Shown: piece by piece, positions 35,801-47,192 of the stretch
Numbering within the stretch: position 1 is the stretch's first letter
Layout of the letters: every line of letters begins with the position of its first letter
DNA from: Hedera helix
Taxonomy: Eukaryota > Streptophyta > Magnoliopsida > Apiales > Araliaceae
Assembly: GCA_947179155.2 (NCBI GenBank)
Contig: OX359264.1
Span: 5,967,501 to 6,031,500, forward strand
Length of the DNA stretch: 64,000 bases
Direction: 5' to 3'
Notes under the pieces: model-generated
What the model saw: only the letters and a program-made list of their open reading frames with translations
Databases searched by the model: none
What the model was told of the DNA's origin: nothing
Program-made: the position numbers and the translations under genes

Positions 35801-36075
35801 TGGGCTATTTGAGCTCACCCTTGCTTTTCGTTCCATTGTTTTTCAACAGGAGATGAGAACGTAACGGGGTCTACCCGGGGGATGGAGTGAGAGTCCGAGG
35901 AATAGCTATCCTAGTCTTCACGTGTTGTAAAATAGTGTGGCAATAATAGTGAAGACTTAGTTGTGTATTATTATACACTGTATTGTTGTACGTTGTGCTT
36001 TGTTGTAATAATTTTGTTCTAGTCTTTTGACGACTTAAGTTTGGGCTGTGTGGGCCTAGATTTGGGGGCGTCACA
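32821..36075 (+). repeat. Right LTR of the gypsy element
   Basis: 3255 bp, same length as the left LTR and collinear with it. The only substitution I noticed is C at 34804 against T at 27990. It ends GTCACA and is followed by the TAAAG target duplication. Its TATA box is at 33774-33781. Confidence 0.97.
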
Positions 36076-36470
36076 TAAAGCATATGCACTATTTTAATGG
36101 ATTCTCGAGCTCTAAAATGTTTTGTTATCTCAAGCCCAATGAAAAATTTCTTGTACTCCTATATGTATTTATTTTGAACAAATAATATTATAGTGATCTA
36201 TGACAAACACTATACATAGTTGACAGTTCAAAAGAGAGATGATAGTTCCATTTTTTTTTTAACACGTGTGTTACCTACTATATCAATATTTTAAAGTAAC
36301 AAGTAAAGTTTGTAGTCCATTAGTATATTACAAATCCTCCTAGCTAAGCTAGTATTAGTATATTCTCGACAGAATAGAGGAGGGAGATGAAGCCAAGAGA
36401 ATGCTTCTGATTATTACGCGTCTAGGCGTCGTATTGAGGTAAAACGACACCACAAGTTGGTCGTATTGGG

Positions 36471-37274
36471 TAGACATGCACAAAAAATTTGTAGCTTACA
36501 GTCTAGCCTTAACTTAATTTGATCTGATCAACGACCTGACCTGGCCTAACCTGATTCGACCTGTAGACTTTAAACAGATTATGATTTAAATGCAAAAACT
36601 CGGTTTAACTCGATCTGTCCAAAAGCTTGCCCTAGCTCGACTTGGCCAAAAGTCTAGCCTGACAAAAAATCAACCTCGATTTTTTGTAAAGTGACATGAA
36701 TACTAAATTATGATACACAAAACACTGAACTGTTTTCATCTCTCTCCCCTACCTTATTATATTATAATATGATGTATTTGAGTGAGCACTTAGTTTAAAT
36801 TGGGGTGATAGTGATTTGCAACTCATATTATATAATTATATAGTTATTATCATTGTGAGTCATTTTTAATTTTTATGTAGTAGTATTGAAAATTGTGGAG
36901 AATGATGATTTTGATCGACTTTTTAATATTTGGTACCTTTGATTTGTAGTTTTGTACATGTTAGCATAGAAAAAAAAAGTCATAGATCCTAATCAAATTT
37001 TTTCACACGATATTATATTACAATAATTAATTCATATCCGTGACCTACGATTTCGTGACTCCGTTATTCTCCTTTTCTTCTCCTTCCTTCCTCTGTCTAG
37101 GTCTGGCCTGGCCCGCAAATCTCAACAGGTTTGATTTTCGTTGAGAAATTCGCCTTGACCTGACCTGGCCTGCAAGCCTAAAAATCAATGTTTGACCTGA
37201 CTTAGTCAACGACAAAAGCCTCTCAAACTTAGGCCGGGGCAGACCGGCCCGGCCCGGCCTATTGTGCATGTTTA
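36471..37274. mobile_element. Non-autonomous hAT element (804 bp) with GGCC-rich ends
   Basis: Terminal inverted repeats TAGACATGCACAA and, read inward from the right, TAAACATGCACAA (12 of 13). The flanks GTATTGGG (36463-36470) and GTCTTGGG (37275-37282) are an 8-bp duplication with one mismatch, as hAT elements make. Inside are many diverged repeats of GACCTGACCTGGCC-like words and, at the right, GGCCCGGCCCGGCC. No transposase is encoded; the longest frame is a shadow of the repeat. Confidence 0.7.
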
Positions 37275-37282
37275 GTCTTGGG

Positions 37283-38523
37283 TGTCCAAAAATAAGTGCC
37301 GGGCTGGGCTTGGTTTCGTTTATACATATTCATTTCTTACGCCAAAGTAAGAGCTTGGTTCTTGTACTTGTGTGTAGTATAAAATTCAACTGAAAATAAT
37401 GGCATAGTTTCTTTCTCTAAACCACAACAAGCATACTCTAACAATCATTTAAATTTTGAGATGATTATAGTTTATATTAATAATTACGCACGAGTTTTAG
37501 ATCGGAGAGAAAAGAAAAGAAAGTTAGAGAAAAAAAGAGAAAATAAAATTTTATTTGGCCTAAAAAGTTTCTCTTCACTTTTGTAAAGAAAGAGAGAAAA
37601 GAAAAGGACGTCTTCCCTTCTCTTCTTTTTTTTTTTCAATTTTTTTTCTCCTAAAAAACTCTACGACACAGTGTTAGGGTTGCGGGACGTGTTTTAAAAA
37701 GAAAATTTAAAAATATTTTATTTCTATTATATTTTTCCATTTCTACAGTTAAAATTATTTAAAAGATATATGAAAAGTCAACATGTTTGCTTTAGAAATA
37801 TATCTATAGTTTGAAATGAAGGGACTATAGTTTTGCCATAAGAATTCTAATATTCAACTGCTGCTGAGATGAAAACTTAGTTAATTGTGTATTTAAGGGG
37901 ATATACTGTATGGACTTGAAATGGGCACTCAATTTGGGCCGTCCTAGAAGGTTAATCTCAGTTTGGTACAAGGCAAGGACTCTTATAATCCACAAAACCC
38001 AACCCCCACACACAAATCACATCCACTTTGAGACATTTTAGAGTCCTAAATAATGAACCAGGGGTTTCCTTTCCAAACCAATCTTTATTCTCATTGTTAT
38101 TTTATTTCCATAATTGTTTTCCACAAAATTAAACAAATACTTTGGTAATTTGTGAATGGAAGCTGTTGAATTGGTAATATACCGAGAACCTTGTGGAAGA
38201 TTTTTCAATAGTTCAGTCCTAAAGTTACAGAAGGAAGGAAAGAACTAGTTAAATCTGCAGCTACAAGCACTGAGACGCATTGATACAGCTTTATTTTTTA
38301 GCATACTGCCAAATAACAGAAGATTAGATTCCACAATATTCAAAGTCCTCCCAAGCTAAACATCACAATTTCAACCAAAAAAAAATAAAAATTAACCTAG
38401 TTCCTCGCCACGAGAGCCAGAAAAGCTTCCTATATTACCAGACTAGCATAGGTGAATTTACAGCAGACGATTTCAGCTTGAAGCCAACATCAAGTCTGGA
38501 GAAGGATTCTCAAGTCCCACAAG
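37283..38523. other. Intergenic DNA and 3' UTR of the methylsterol oxidase gene
   Basis: Up to about 38280 the DNA is AT-rich with a purine-rich stretch (37501-37545), and no gene is seen. The last 200-250 bases before the TAG at 38524 are the likely 3' UTR of the - strand gene. Confidence 0.5.
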
Positions 38524-41500
38524 CTAGTCAGATTTAAGATTTAGATCAGAGATGTGTGGGGCTTGAATTTGTTCGCCATTGCTTTTCGCTCCCTCTTTCA
38601 ACTTGATTAAAACAAGAAAGGAATGGTTAGAATAAATGTGGACAGCAAATAATAGCCAATTTGGTAGAGTACTTCCAGTTTCCACAAACTAAATGAAAGA
38701 CATGTAAAGGTGCAAGTCTCTTCCACTTCTTTATCTTCAAGTAACCACATGAATAATCACAATCAAGCATATAAAGTTTACCCCAAGGGAATTTTTTTTT
38801 ACAAATTATATCAAATATATACTACAAGGGCTTGTTCAGAAATCGCATTGCAACATGGCTTTTAATACCTTCATTCAGAGATGGGATAACACTTTTTTGG
38901 TATACATAGTCTGGGACGACCTTTTTTTGTTTACATGGTACGCGATAGCTGAAGTAATCAAAGTGAAGCATTAGCTAAATTTATGTATTCCATGGTTGTT
39001 TGACATTAGAATAAATGGGGATCAAGTAAGAAACTACTTGCATACCCTCTATTTAAATGAGTCTACATATTAGAACCCATTATCCCTCAGTAGTTATCCC
39101 ATTTCCACATCCACCCACCAAATAGGTAATACCCCATTTTGGGTAATTTGTATATCTTCCACATTAATAGTAACCTTTAAACTGTTTACCAACATTTAAC
39201 CTATTATAACTTTATACTAATAGTCCAATCCTCCATTCTTAGATAGGAATCAAGCGAGCCCTAACAGGAAGTAATGTCCAGAAATTTCCTAAATTCATCA
39301 TTGCTCTGCCCATATATACAAGGACAAGAAGAATTGAACTGGTTATAAAGTCAGACATGGTCGTGCTAACTTATTCTAGGCGTGCATCCCTAACCCGTTA
39401 CAAATAGAAGATGAGGAAGAAATGGTAACCAATGTTCAATGGTTAAAAAAAAAAAAAAAAGTTGTGGTGTTACCTGGCGAAGGAGTCTCTTTTGATACCG
39501 GTAGCCCTATTGAGAATCAAGCAAGAAGCATTACAACATTAGCATATAATTTTTCCGTGTCAAACAAATGATACAGCAACAAAACTGAAATGTGCACTAA
39601 CCTTGTCAGTTCCATAGATGTAATCACAGAAAGTGAACACTGAAGCGAAGTTGCTCTGGCTTTGTCCACCAACATAATGATGATAATCATGGTAGTCCGC
39701 GCCACCGTAAAACGGAATATATTTTGTCAGAGTCCAAGGGAACTCATACCTGTTTGTAGACAACACCAAGTGCCTCCATATTAAAAGTTTAATTTACAGG
39801 ATAAACAAGAAGAATATATTAACATTAAAAAAAAAACATACTTTTTTGCAGAGTACAGCTAGATAACAAAGTGAATAAAGAGTAAAGACAACCAAAAGTA
39901 TTTGCAAGCTACAAAAAAGTTTCCACTCAACATATCATTCTCAGCTTTGTCAGGCAGGTAGCCTATGAGTTTTGGAGAAACACTAAATTTGAGTACATAT
40001 TTAAATTTTTTTAATATGAAGAGGCGTAATGCATATCCAGTTTTATCCCAAGTTCCCAGCTATTTCAGCATGGAACTTATCTTTTTCCGACAATTGCCAT
40101 TACTAGATGCTTCTCACTAGTGCCAAAATTGGTAATGTGATGGAGTGAGACAGCTGTATTCCTTTATCTTACAAAATGTATATGCCTGTTCAGACTCAAG
40201 AGAGATGGGCATACGCTTCTTCATTAGTAAATTTGATCCAAGTCATACATGCATAATGATATATTCAATTCCCATATGAACTTATGGAGAAAAAATTACT
40301 ATCTTAATGAAATAATTGAAAAATTATTCATCTAAAAAATAATTGAAAAATAAAATAACAATGAAAGGAGAATAAAACGAAGTTGGAGAAACAAATATTT
40401 CCAATGTTTCAGCAACTCAAACTTCTAAACAAAGGGATCAAAGTTCGATTTTGTAAATGATGTACTTAGAATCTAATGTCTTTATATGGCTCTAGTAATT
40501 AGGATTTTAAGATCACCTAGGAAATCTTCAAGTCACCATTAGAAGTTTCTCTCATGAAATTCTCATTCTCCCAAATTACATGAAATTCCAATAATGAACA
40601 ATAAGTAAAACAACAAATCTCTCTACAATGTAATCAAGATAAGTTTACTTTTGTTACCAAGGTATACTGACCAAAAACCAATAAAGACCCAAAAATTGAT
40701 AAGCATTGTACCCATACATGTCATTATACACTAATGGTGGTCCAATTTCAACACATTTAAGATCATTTTGTGTACATGTGAGATAGTGTATGCTTAGCAT
40801 GATTATCCAATCAATGTACAGCAGCTCCCCCCACACCTCCAACCAAAAAAAAGTAATGTATACTTTTTATTAGATATACAAACAACTTCCTTAAAATTTC
40901 TAGGCTTGGAAGATGAAGCTCAGCAAAATTTATACTACATACCACCAGTTAATACATTTGATCAAAGAAACTCCCGAAGGCAAACGGTAAGTTTCCTCCC
41001 TACGCCCTCTCTCCTCTTCCGGAGAGTATTAACAACTAACTATGTACCAGCAAGGTGACAAATAAGAACCTCTGAAATGAGGAATCAAGATATGGTTGGG
41101 CCTGGAAACAAATAATTCGAAGGACACAATGAAATTCTTAGCCATTTCTCTACACAATAAAATTCTTTCACACTCACGCCGCTCCCCCCCTCCCCCCCCC
41201 CCCCCCCTACTTTTCCTTTACTGAACGGTCATGTCAGAAAAAAGAATCGCGGGCCAACAAAACGAAAGAAACTCCACTTTCCTTTTTCCCAACTTTAAAA
41301 AAGAATGAACTTTAGTCTTTTGTTTTATTCGATCATACAGGTTCAGATTGGATTATACATGTATAACCGTACGTATTTATGCATTTGGATTTCTTAATCA
41401 GCAGCTTGGGAGAATTCACAACTCCTTTAAACTGCAGCCTCATAAGAAGATGAACCCTCCTTCCCAATCAAAAAACTAAATTTCGGAGTATATAATCCAA

Positions 41501-42999
41501 TAAAGGGGAATTATAAATTTTCCAATATATGCACGAATCTCTTAGTAAAGAAAACAGTCTTCAATGAAGTTGAAACCAGTACAATACAAAAACTTGCATG
41601 CCCATAAAAATCGGGAAAAAAATAAAATTTTGAGGATTCCATTAGCTTCAATTGAAAAAATTTCAGAAAATCAATTTCATTCTAAACAGCTTGTGACATT
41701 TTCTGGAAATGACTGACGTAATTCTAAAGTTCAAGTAGTCGGGGCGGAGCCTACAATTACACTCGGGCTGGGCTGCCCAAGGCTATGTAAGGCAAAACAA
41801 AGCAGGGGCCACCATGGTTCATTTTTCTTGTCACCATTTCCTTGCTTATGTCCTTGTTTGGGGCCAGGCTACAGCCTACCAAGCTGACTGCTGGCTCCGC
41901 CCCTGTAAGTAGTTCTCCAGAAAAGAAGGTTTAATTGAGCATTGACCCAAATAATGATTTCAGCTGACCAAATTTCATTCTCGTATCAGGATCTCAATTT
42001 GTTTTATTACCCCTCAAAGAAATGAAGAAAACAAGGCAGGAAAATGGGAAGAGACAGAAAACAATCAAGAGGCAAAAACATCCTTATGAGTCCTAATTCA
42101 CTGTTACCGATCCCACCAATTAAATTCACTTTATGAACAGCGAACAAAAGTGCATGTAATTTGGTACACATCATTTGGTCAAAATTAGCTAAGCAAAAAA
42201 TGACACTTAACTAAAGCAAATCTTAGAAGTAGGGTTTAACAAAGCATGCGTACCCACTGTGAGTCTCAATAGCCTCAATCTGCCTCAACGCAATCCACAA
42301 CCAGAACGTAATCATATGCCCCGGTACAATGGCGGGCCCGAGAAACGAGGGAATCCCGAGGATCAAAACCTCCGCCCAATGCGCGTAAGGCGCCGCAAAC
42401 CCTATCGGGGCCGTATATTCATGGTGAACCTTATGAATTTTGTCATACCCCCATTTGCAATGCAGAATCCTATGGATCCAATAGTTCGTATAATCCTCCA
42501 CAACAAAATACACAGCCAACTGTGCTACAATTTCATATACCGACGGCAAGGGCAAACTCGTCCTAATCCCAATCATCTGCAAATCATAAAATCAAATCGC
42601 ATCATTTAGATCCCCAGATCAAAAATTGACAGAAATTAAGCATAATTAGTGAACTATAATTGGTTCAATTACTTGAATGGAAGGATATGAGATGAGTTGG
42701 AGAGGACCGACGACGAGAATGAACATACGCATAACATCCTTATAGCATCGGAATGTATCGGAGTAAGAGAGCTTGATTTTGGGCTGGATTTTGTAAAATT
42801 GGGTGTTTTTGTAGATGATTTCAACGAGGAGATAGTAAAGGGGAACAAGAGAGAAGATGAGGAAGAGGAAGAGGATGTTGTGGCAATAGAGAAAGTAATC
42901 GGATTTGGTTGCGGAGTAATTGAACCATAGGGTTTCGGCGGTGGTGAGGGTTCGGCCGACGGCGGTTTCCGCTTCTTGGAGGGTTTTGTACGGCAGCAT
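38524..42999 (-). CDS. SMO1: C-4 methylsterol monooxygenase, SMO1 type, 5 exons, 302 aa
   Basis: An ER membrane non-haem di-iron oxygenase that oxidises the C-4 methyl group of 4,4-dimethylsterols in phytosterol synthesis, working with a C-3 dehydrogenase/C-4 decarboxylase and a ketoreductase. Exons on the - strand: 42999-42673, 42576-42254, 39749-39602, 39506-39474, 38601-38524. All have GT/AG borders and matching phases, giving 302 residues, the normal family length. The three histidine boxes are HRILH (144-148), HKVHH (157-161) and HDYHH (237-241). Exon 1 encodes hydrophobic membrane segments around NILFLFLIFSLVPLYYLLV. Other family words are FNYSATKSDYFLYCHN, VHHEYTAPIGFAAPYAHWAE and YVGGQSQSNFASVF. 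The C terminus is LNLKSD. It matches Arabidopsis SMO1 rather than SMO2 in length and wording. A 166-bp MITE sits in intron 2 (39750-42253). The gene appears intact. Confidence 0.96.
41183..41207. repeat. C-rich run in SMO1 intron 2
   Basis: A run of C broken by one T, which reads as a G run in the sense (-) strand of SMO1. Confidence 0.8.
41740..41905. mobile_element. hAT-type MITE in SMO1 intron 2
   Basis: A 166-bp element with inverted ends CGGGGCGGAGCC and, read inward from the right, CAGGGGCGGAGCC, the common plant hAT terminal word. It is flanked by CAAGTAGT (41732-41739) and TAAGTAGT (41906-41913), an 8-bp duplication with one mismatch. No coding capacity. Confidence 0.7.
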
Positions 43000-43156
43000 T
43001 GGCGGCGGCGGTGGGATTATTGGGAGGAGGAGAAAAAGAAAGGGGATCGATCACACACACTTGAAGTGTGCGAGTAAGAGTGAGTTGTTTTTTATTGGCA
43101 GTTTGTTGGTTAAAATATGCGGGAAAAAACAGACGGGGAGATATTTAAACGGCAGA

Positions 43157-43183
43157 GAGGGAGAGAGAGAGAGAGAGAGAGGA
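43157..43183 (-). promoter_or_regulatory. CT-rich leader/promoter tract of SMO1
   Basis: GAGAGGGAGAGAGAGA-type repeat on the + strand, so CT repeats on the sense strand, about 160-185 bases upstream of the SMO1 start codon. Such pyrimidine tracts are common near plant transcription starts. The role is inferred from position. Confidence 0.4.
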
Positions 43184-43199
43184 TACTCTGACTGATATA

Positions 43200-44357
43200 A
43201 ATGGACAAATTTAGCCGTGGAGTATATAGTTTTGTCTTTAAATGGAAATTAAAATTGACAAATGGTTGGTGTTGGTATTTGCAGGCGATAAAAATTAGTG
43301 GTAAGCAGAAAATATCGAAGAAAAATCATAAAATTAAATCGTAAAAACTATAACTAATAGAAAATTTAATAAATCGAAATTGCAAAAAATCACATGTCCT
43401 ATTGCCTTAAATTCAATAGTAAGAATGCTACAATTTCAGCTAAACTATCAAAAAAATATAAAAAATTAAATAAATAAAAGAAAATAATGAAAACTTAATT
43501 TATAATGCAAAAGAAAAGAATAGAAAACTTGTATATATATTTTTTATGTTGTTACTGAGTTTATAAACGAAAAGAAGAAAAAAAACTTACATTTCACGTT
43601 TAAATTACTAAGTTACTCTTATATTACTTTTATTATGTTTATAATCTAAAAAGTATAATAGGAGTTATAAAAGATTATATTATGTTATTTAGTTTTTCAT
43701 TCAAATTCGTCCATTTTTGGACAAAAATTTAGCAAGAAAAGTAGTTAAATTTTTTGTTCATTTCCTTACTTTTTCGTTTATTTAAAGCTTAGTAACAAAA
43801 GAATTAAACAAAAAATTTAAGTTTTTCTTCTATTTATTTTCTTTTTCTTCTATTTTAAAACTCAATAACAGAGTGTAGGTCTATGATCCTTTAAAGCATA
43901 TGTGTACTAAGTCTTTCTCCTTGTATCCAAGTGTAAGACTTTATTATCGCACGATAACTCAACAATCTTTCCATTAACTTGTGAACTTCTCATCCATATT
44001 GACCCCAAAGCTCCCCCATTGAATTTTCGACAATACTCTATTGAATTTTTTAGCGTAACTCATCATATCTTCTAACAGACGAGCTACTTTCTTCAATAAT
44101 TTCTTGTTTGATTTATCAAGAGTCTCCTTTAGAACAGTGTATTGCTATTTGATATCTCTAGTTTAATTTACCAATCAAGAGTATCCACGAGAAAGTCAAT
44201 GGCTAGAAAATCAAAAATTTTAAGTTATATGTGGTTATGCGTTTGATTTGACAGGGACATCGGGTATTTAAGTGAGAGAATTTGTAACACCCTAATTTTA
44301 TATTTTAATATTATGATGATTAATGAAAATACTATTCAAAGAGTACAATATTAAATC
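43200..44357. other. AT-rich upstream region of SMO1, no gene seen
   Basis: Apart from the promoter-proximal part, nothing readable was found. A TGTAACACCCTAATTTTA word at 44284 resembles the beginning of an LTR, but no matching end was located. Confidence 0.4.
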
Positions 44358-44360
44358 TTA

Positions 44361-44770
44361 GGTGGTGTTTGATAAAATTGAATAATTAATATCTGAATGG
44401 TTATTATATCTTAATAAATTAGATCATTTGAATGAAATTGCATTTGAATCTAAAAAACTGTTTGATAACTAAAAAGTGAGTTGCCTCTTAATGACACTAT
44501 TTTACCATTTTAAATGACAAAATTTTATTTAATAATTTTAAAAATTCAATTTAATAATAATAAGTGGATACTATTGTTGAATGTATTTATACAAAAAAAT
44601 TACTAAACAAAATCCATTAAGAGACAATTCTTAATGATTTGAACTTGATTTTATATCTTACCGATTAAGAGACATTAAGGGGCAAGCAAAAATTTAACAA
44701 ACAACTTTATCCTCTTACCGATTCAGATGTGGAGCTGTTAAGAAATATTAAGAGGTAAATAAACATAACC
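44361..44770. mobile_element. Tourist-like MITE (PIF/Harbinger)
   Basis: A 410-bp block flanked by TTA on both sides (44358-44360 and 44771-44773). Inverted ends GGTGGTGTTTGATAA and GGTTATGTTTATTTA match at 10 of 15. It has a second TGTTTGATAA word inside and several TTAAGAG/CTCTTAA words. No ORF. Confidence 0.55.
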
Positions 44771-44977
44771 TTAGCATATTATGATCTAATTCAGACTTAA
44801 ATTTGAAATAAATTCCTACAAACGTTCTTCATAAGTGATTGGTAAACAAAAGTCATAGTTGCTACAAATTTTAACTTAAATATTCAATTCAAAATTACTT
44901 CATAAGAAAGGAGCTATGCTACCCTGCCTACCCACATCTATATTTTAGGATAGTAAAACTTTTGATTCTCTCATGAG

Positions 44978-45962
44978 TTGTTTGGCAAACAAAAATTGAG
45001 GGCAAAAAATAATGCTCATAATCACATAACAATTTCAAACGTTCAATTAGTCACAGGACTCGGATATAATCTTATATCAATTAGCTATCTATGTGATAGC
45101 GGTTTGAAAATAACTTTTAATCCCCATAACTGTTTAATATTTGACCAAACTGGTAAATTAGTTTTATTATGTTCTAGAAATTAAAACGTGTATACATGTG
45201 ACTTAGATGCATATTTTCACCTAGATAATATTTGCCTAGTTTCAAGGAATGACGACCAATGGCTTTGGCACCGTAAATTAGGTCATATCAATATGAAACT
45301 AATTAAATTACATCAAAAGAACATGTTGTGGTATTCCAAAAATAAAGTTTTTAAAAGATCATATTTGTGAAGCCTGTGAATTGGAAAAACAAATACTTGC
45401 ATCTCACAAACCCAAACTCACAGTGTCTACTTCACGACCTCTAGAACTCTTGCATATGGACCTTGTAGGACTTATTTCTAAACATAGCATGGGTGGTGTT
45501 GTATACATTATAGTTTTGGTGGATGACTACTCTTGATTTACATGGGTTAATTTTCTGAAATTTAAAAATGAAGCTATAAATTCTTTTTTTGCTTTGTGCA
45601 AGAAAATTGAGAAGCAACAAGGAAACTCTATTGTTTATATTCATTCTGATCGCGAAAAAGAATTTGACAATTATGATTTTATTATGTTCTATGATGAGCA
45701 CGGTATAAGTCATAACTTCTCTGCTCCTTACACACCACAATCAAATAGTGTGGTTGAAAAGAAAAATCGAACCTTACAGGAAATGGCTAATACTATGTTA
45801 AATGAATATCGTCTTCCTAAATTTTTTTGGGCTGAAGTGGCAACATCCTGTTATATTTTAAACCGAGTCTTATTAAGACCAATTTTACTCAAAACTCCCT
45901 ATGAGCTTTATTATAAAAGAATTCTAAAAATAAATTATTTTTGTATTTTTAGGAGTAAATGA
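44978..45962 (+). pseudogene. Copia pre-integrase and integrase remnants
   Basis: The pre-integrase histidine motif HRKLGH is visible at about 45270-45290. The integrase core follows in other frames: LLHMDLVG (first D), a TGA after DDYS near 45535, HSDREKEF (second D), and VVEKKNRTLQEMA (E). The frame ends at TGA 45960-45962, where the FGCK word of relatives has become FRSK-stop. Catalytic D, D and E are all still visible, but stops and shifts rule out a functional product. Confidence 0.8.
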
Positions 45963-45986
45963 TTTATTTTAAATACAAAAGGACAT

Positions 45987-47192
45987 TTGTCAAAGTTTGA
46001 TCCCAAATCTGATGAGAGAATATTTCTGGGATATTCACTTAATAGTAAAGTATATAGAGTTTTTAACAAAAGAAGTCTAGTTGTTGAGGAATCAATGAAT
46101 GTAACTTTCGATGAGACTCAATTACTTTCTAAATACAAAGAGTTAATGGATAATAACATTGTCATTGAAAACATTCTCAGAAATATGGATGAACCAAAAC
46201 TAGATAGTGTATCTCCACCGGTCAATGAAAATCCCCTTAAAGTTCCAAATCCTCAATTAAATGACTTACCTAAAGACTCGCATATTGTTAAAAATCATTT
46301 TTTAGAAAATATGATTGGTGATTTGAAAAAAAGAATTCTTACTATATCACAAGCACACAACTTGGCTGGCCATTTATCTTTCTTATGTCAAATAGAGCCT
46401 AAAAATATAAAAGATGCATTACTTGATGAAGATTAGATAATTGCTATGCAAGAAAAACTTGAACAGTTCACCAGAAACAAAGTCTGGGAACTAGTTCCAG
46501 AACCCGAGGATACTTCTATTATTAGAATCCGGTGGGTATTTCAAAACAAAATCGATGAAAATAGAACAATCATACACAATAAGGCAATGTTAGTTGCACA
46601 AAGATATAATCAACTTAAAGGTATTGATTATGATGAAACTTTTGCTCATGTTGCTAGAATTGAGTCTATACGTATGTTGTTAGCTTTTGAATGTCATAAA
46701 GATTTTAAACTGTTTCAAATGGATGTCAAATATGCATTTTTAAATAGAGTTATTGAAGAAGAAGTTTATGTTAAACAACCTCCTAGTTTTGAAAATTTTG
46801 ATCATTTTGAACATGTCTATAAATTACATAAAACTTTATATGGTTTGAAACAGGCCCCCAGAGAATGGTATGAACGATTAAGTAAATTTTTACTTGAAAA
46901 TGGTTTTAAAAGGGGAACTTTTGACAGTACTCTGTTTACTAAATACAAAAATGACATTTATGTTGATGACATCATTTTTGGTTTTACTGACATTATTATG
47001 TGCAATGATTTCTCTGAAAACATGAGGAAGAAATTTGAAATGAGCATGATGGGAGAATTAAACTTCTTCCTAGGCTTGCAAATCAAACAAGGTGAAAAAA
47101 GTATTCATATATCTCAATCTAAATATTGCAAAGACATGATTAAGAAATTTGGTTTTTGGAAGACCTCTAAATACTCCTATGTCAACTACTGA
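45987..47192 (+). pseudogene. Copia linker and reverse transcriptase remnants
   Basis: 45987-46436 is the linker after integrase (FLGYSLNSKVYRVFNKRS). 46446-47192 is RT: WELVPEPEDTSIIRIRWVFQ, then KGIDYDETFAHVARIESIRM, FQMDVKYAFLN, KTLYGLKQAPREWYERL and the catalytic box YVDDIIFG. The residues that normally lie between the LFTK and YVDD motifs (a short hydrophobic strand) are missing, apparently by in-frame deletion. A frameshift near 47150 moves the downstream part to another frame. Confidence 0.85.

Larger units (their letters stand above)
26007..36075 (+). mobile_element. Ty3/gypsy LTR retrotransposon, Tekay/Del-like chromovirus, non-autonomous, very young
   Basis: A complete 10,069-bp insertion. 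Two 3255-bp LTRs (TGTAAG...GTCACA), 5-bp target duplication TAAAG at 26002-26006 and 36076-36080, a primer site matching initiator-Met tRNA, and a polypurine tract just before the right LTR. Internal order is unknown ORF, protease, remnant of RT, RNase H, integrase, chromodomain-like tail; integrase after RT/RNase H marks Ty3/gypsy, and the C-terminal ILDKKEH...VKVLWRNQD tail marks the Tekay/Del branch. RT palm/fingers and recognisable gag are missing and several stops interrupt pol. The LTRs show one difference that I found (T at 27990, C at 34804), so the last jump was recent although the element cannot encode its own replication. Confidence 0.95.

Noticed and set aside
42259..42609. 116-codon frame on the + strand
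   Set aside because: It is the antisense shadow of SMO1 exon 2; exon borders, length and histidine boxes all support the - strand reading.
42697..43195. Frames of 77-91 codons on both strands at the SMO1 start
   Set aside because: They overlap exon 1 and its leader in other frames; their composition reflects the coding and GA-rich leader sequence.
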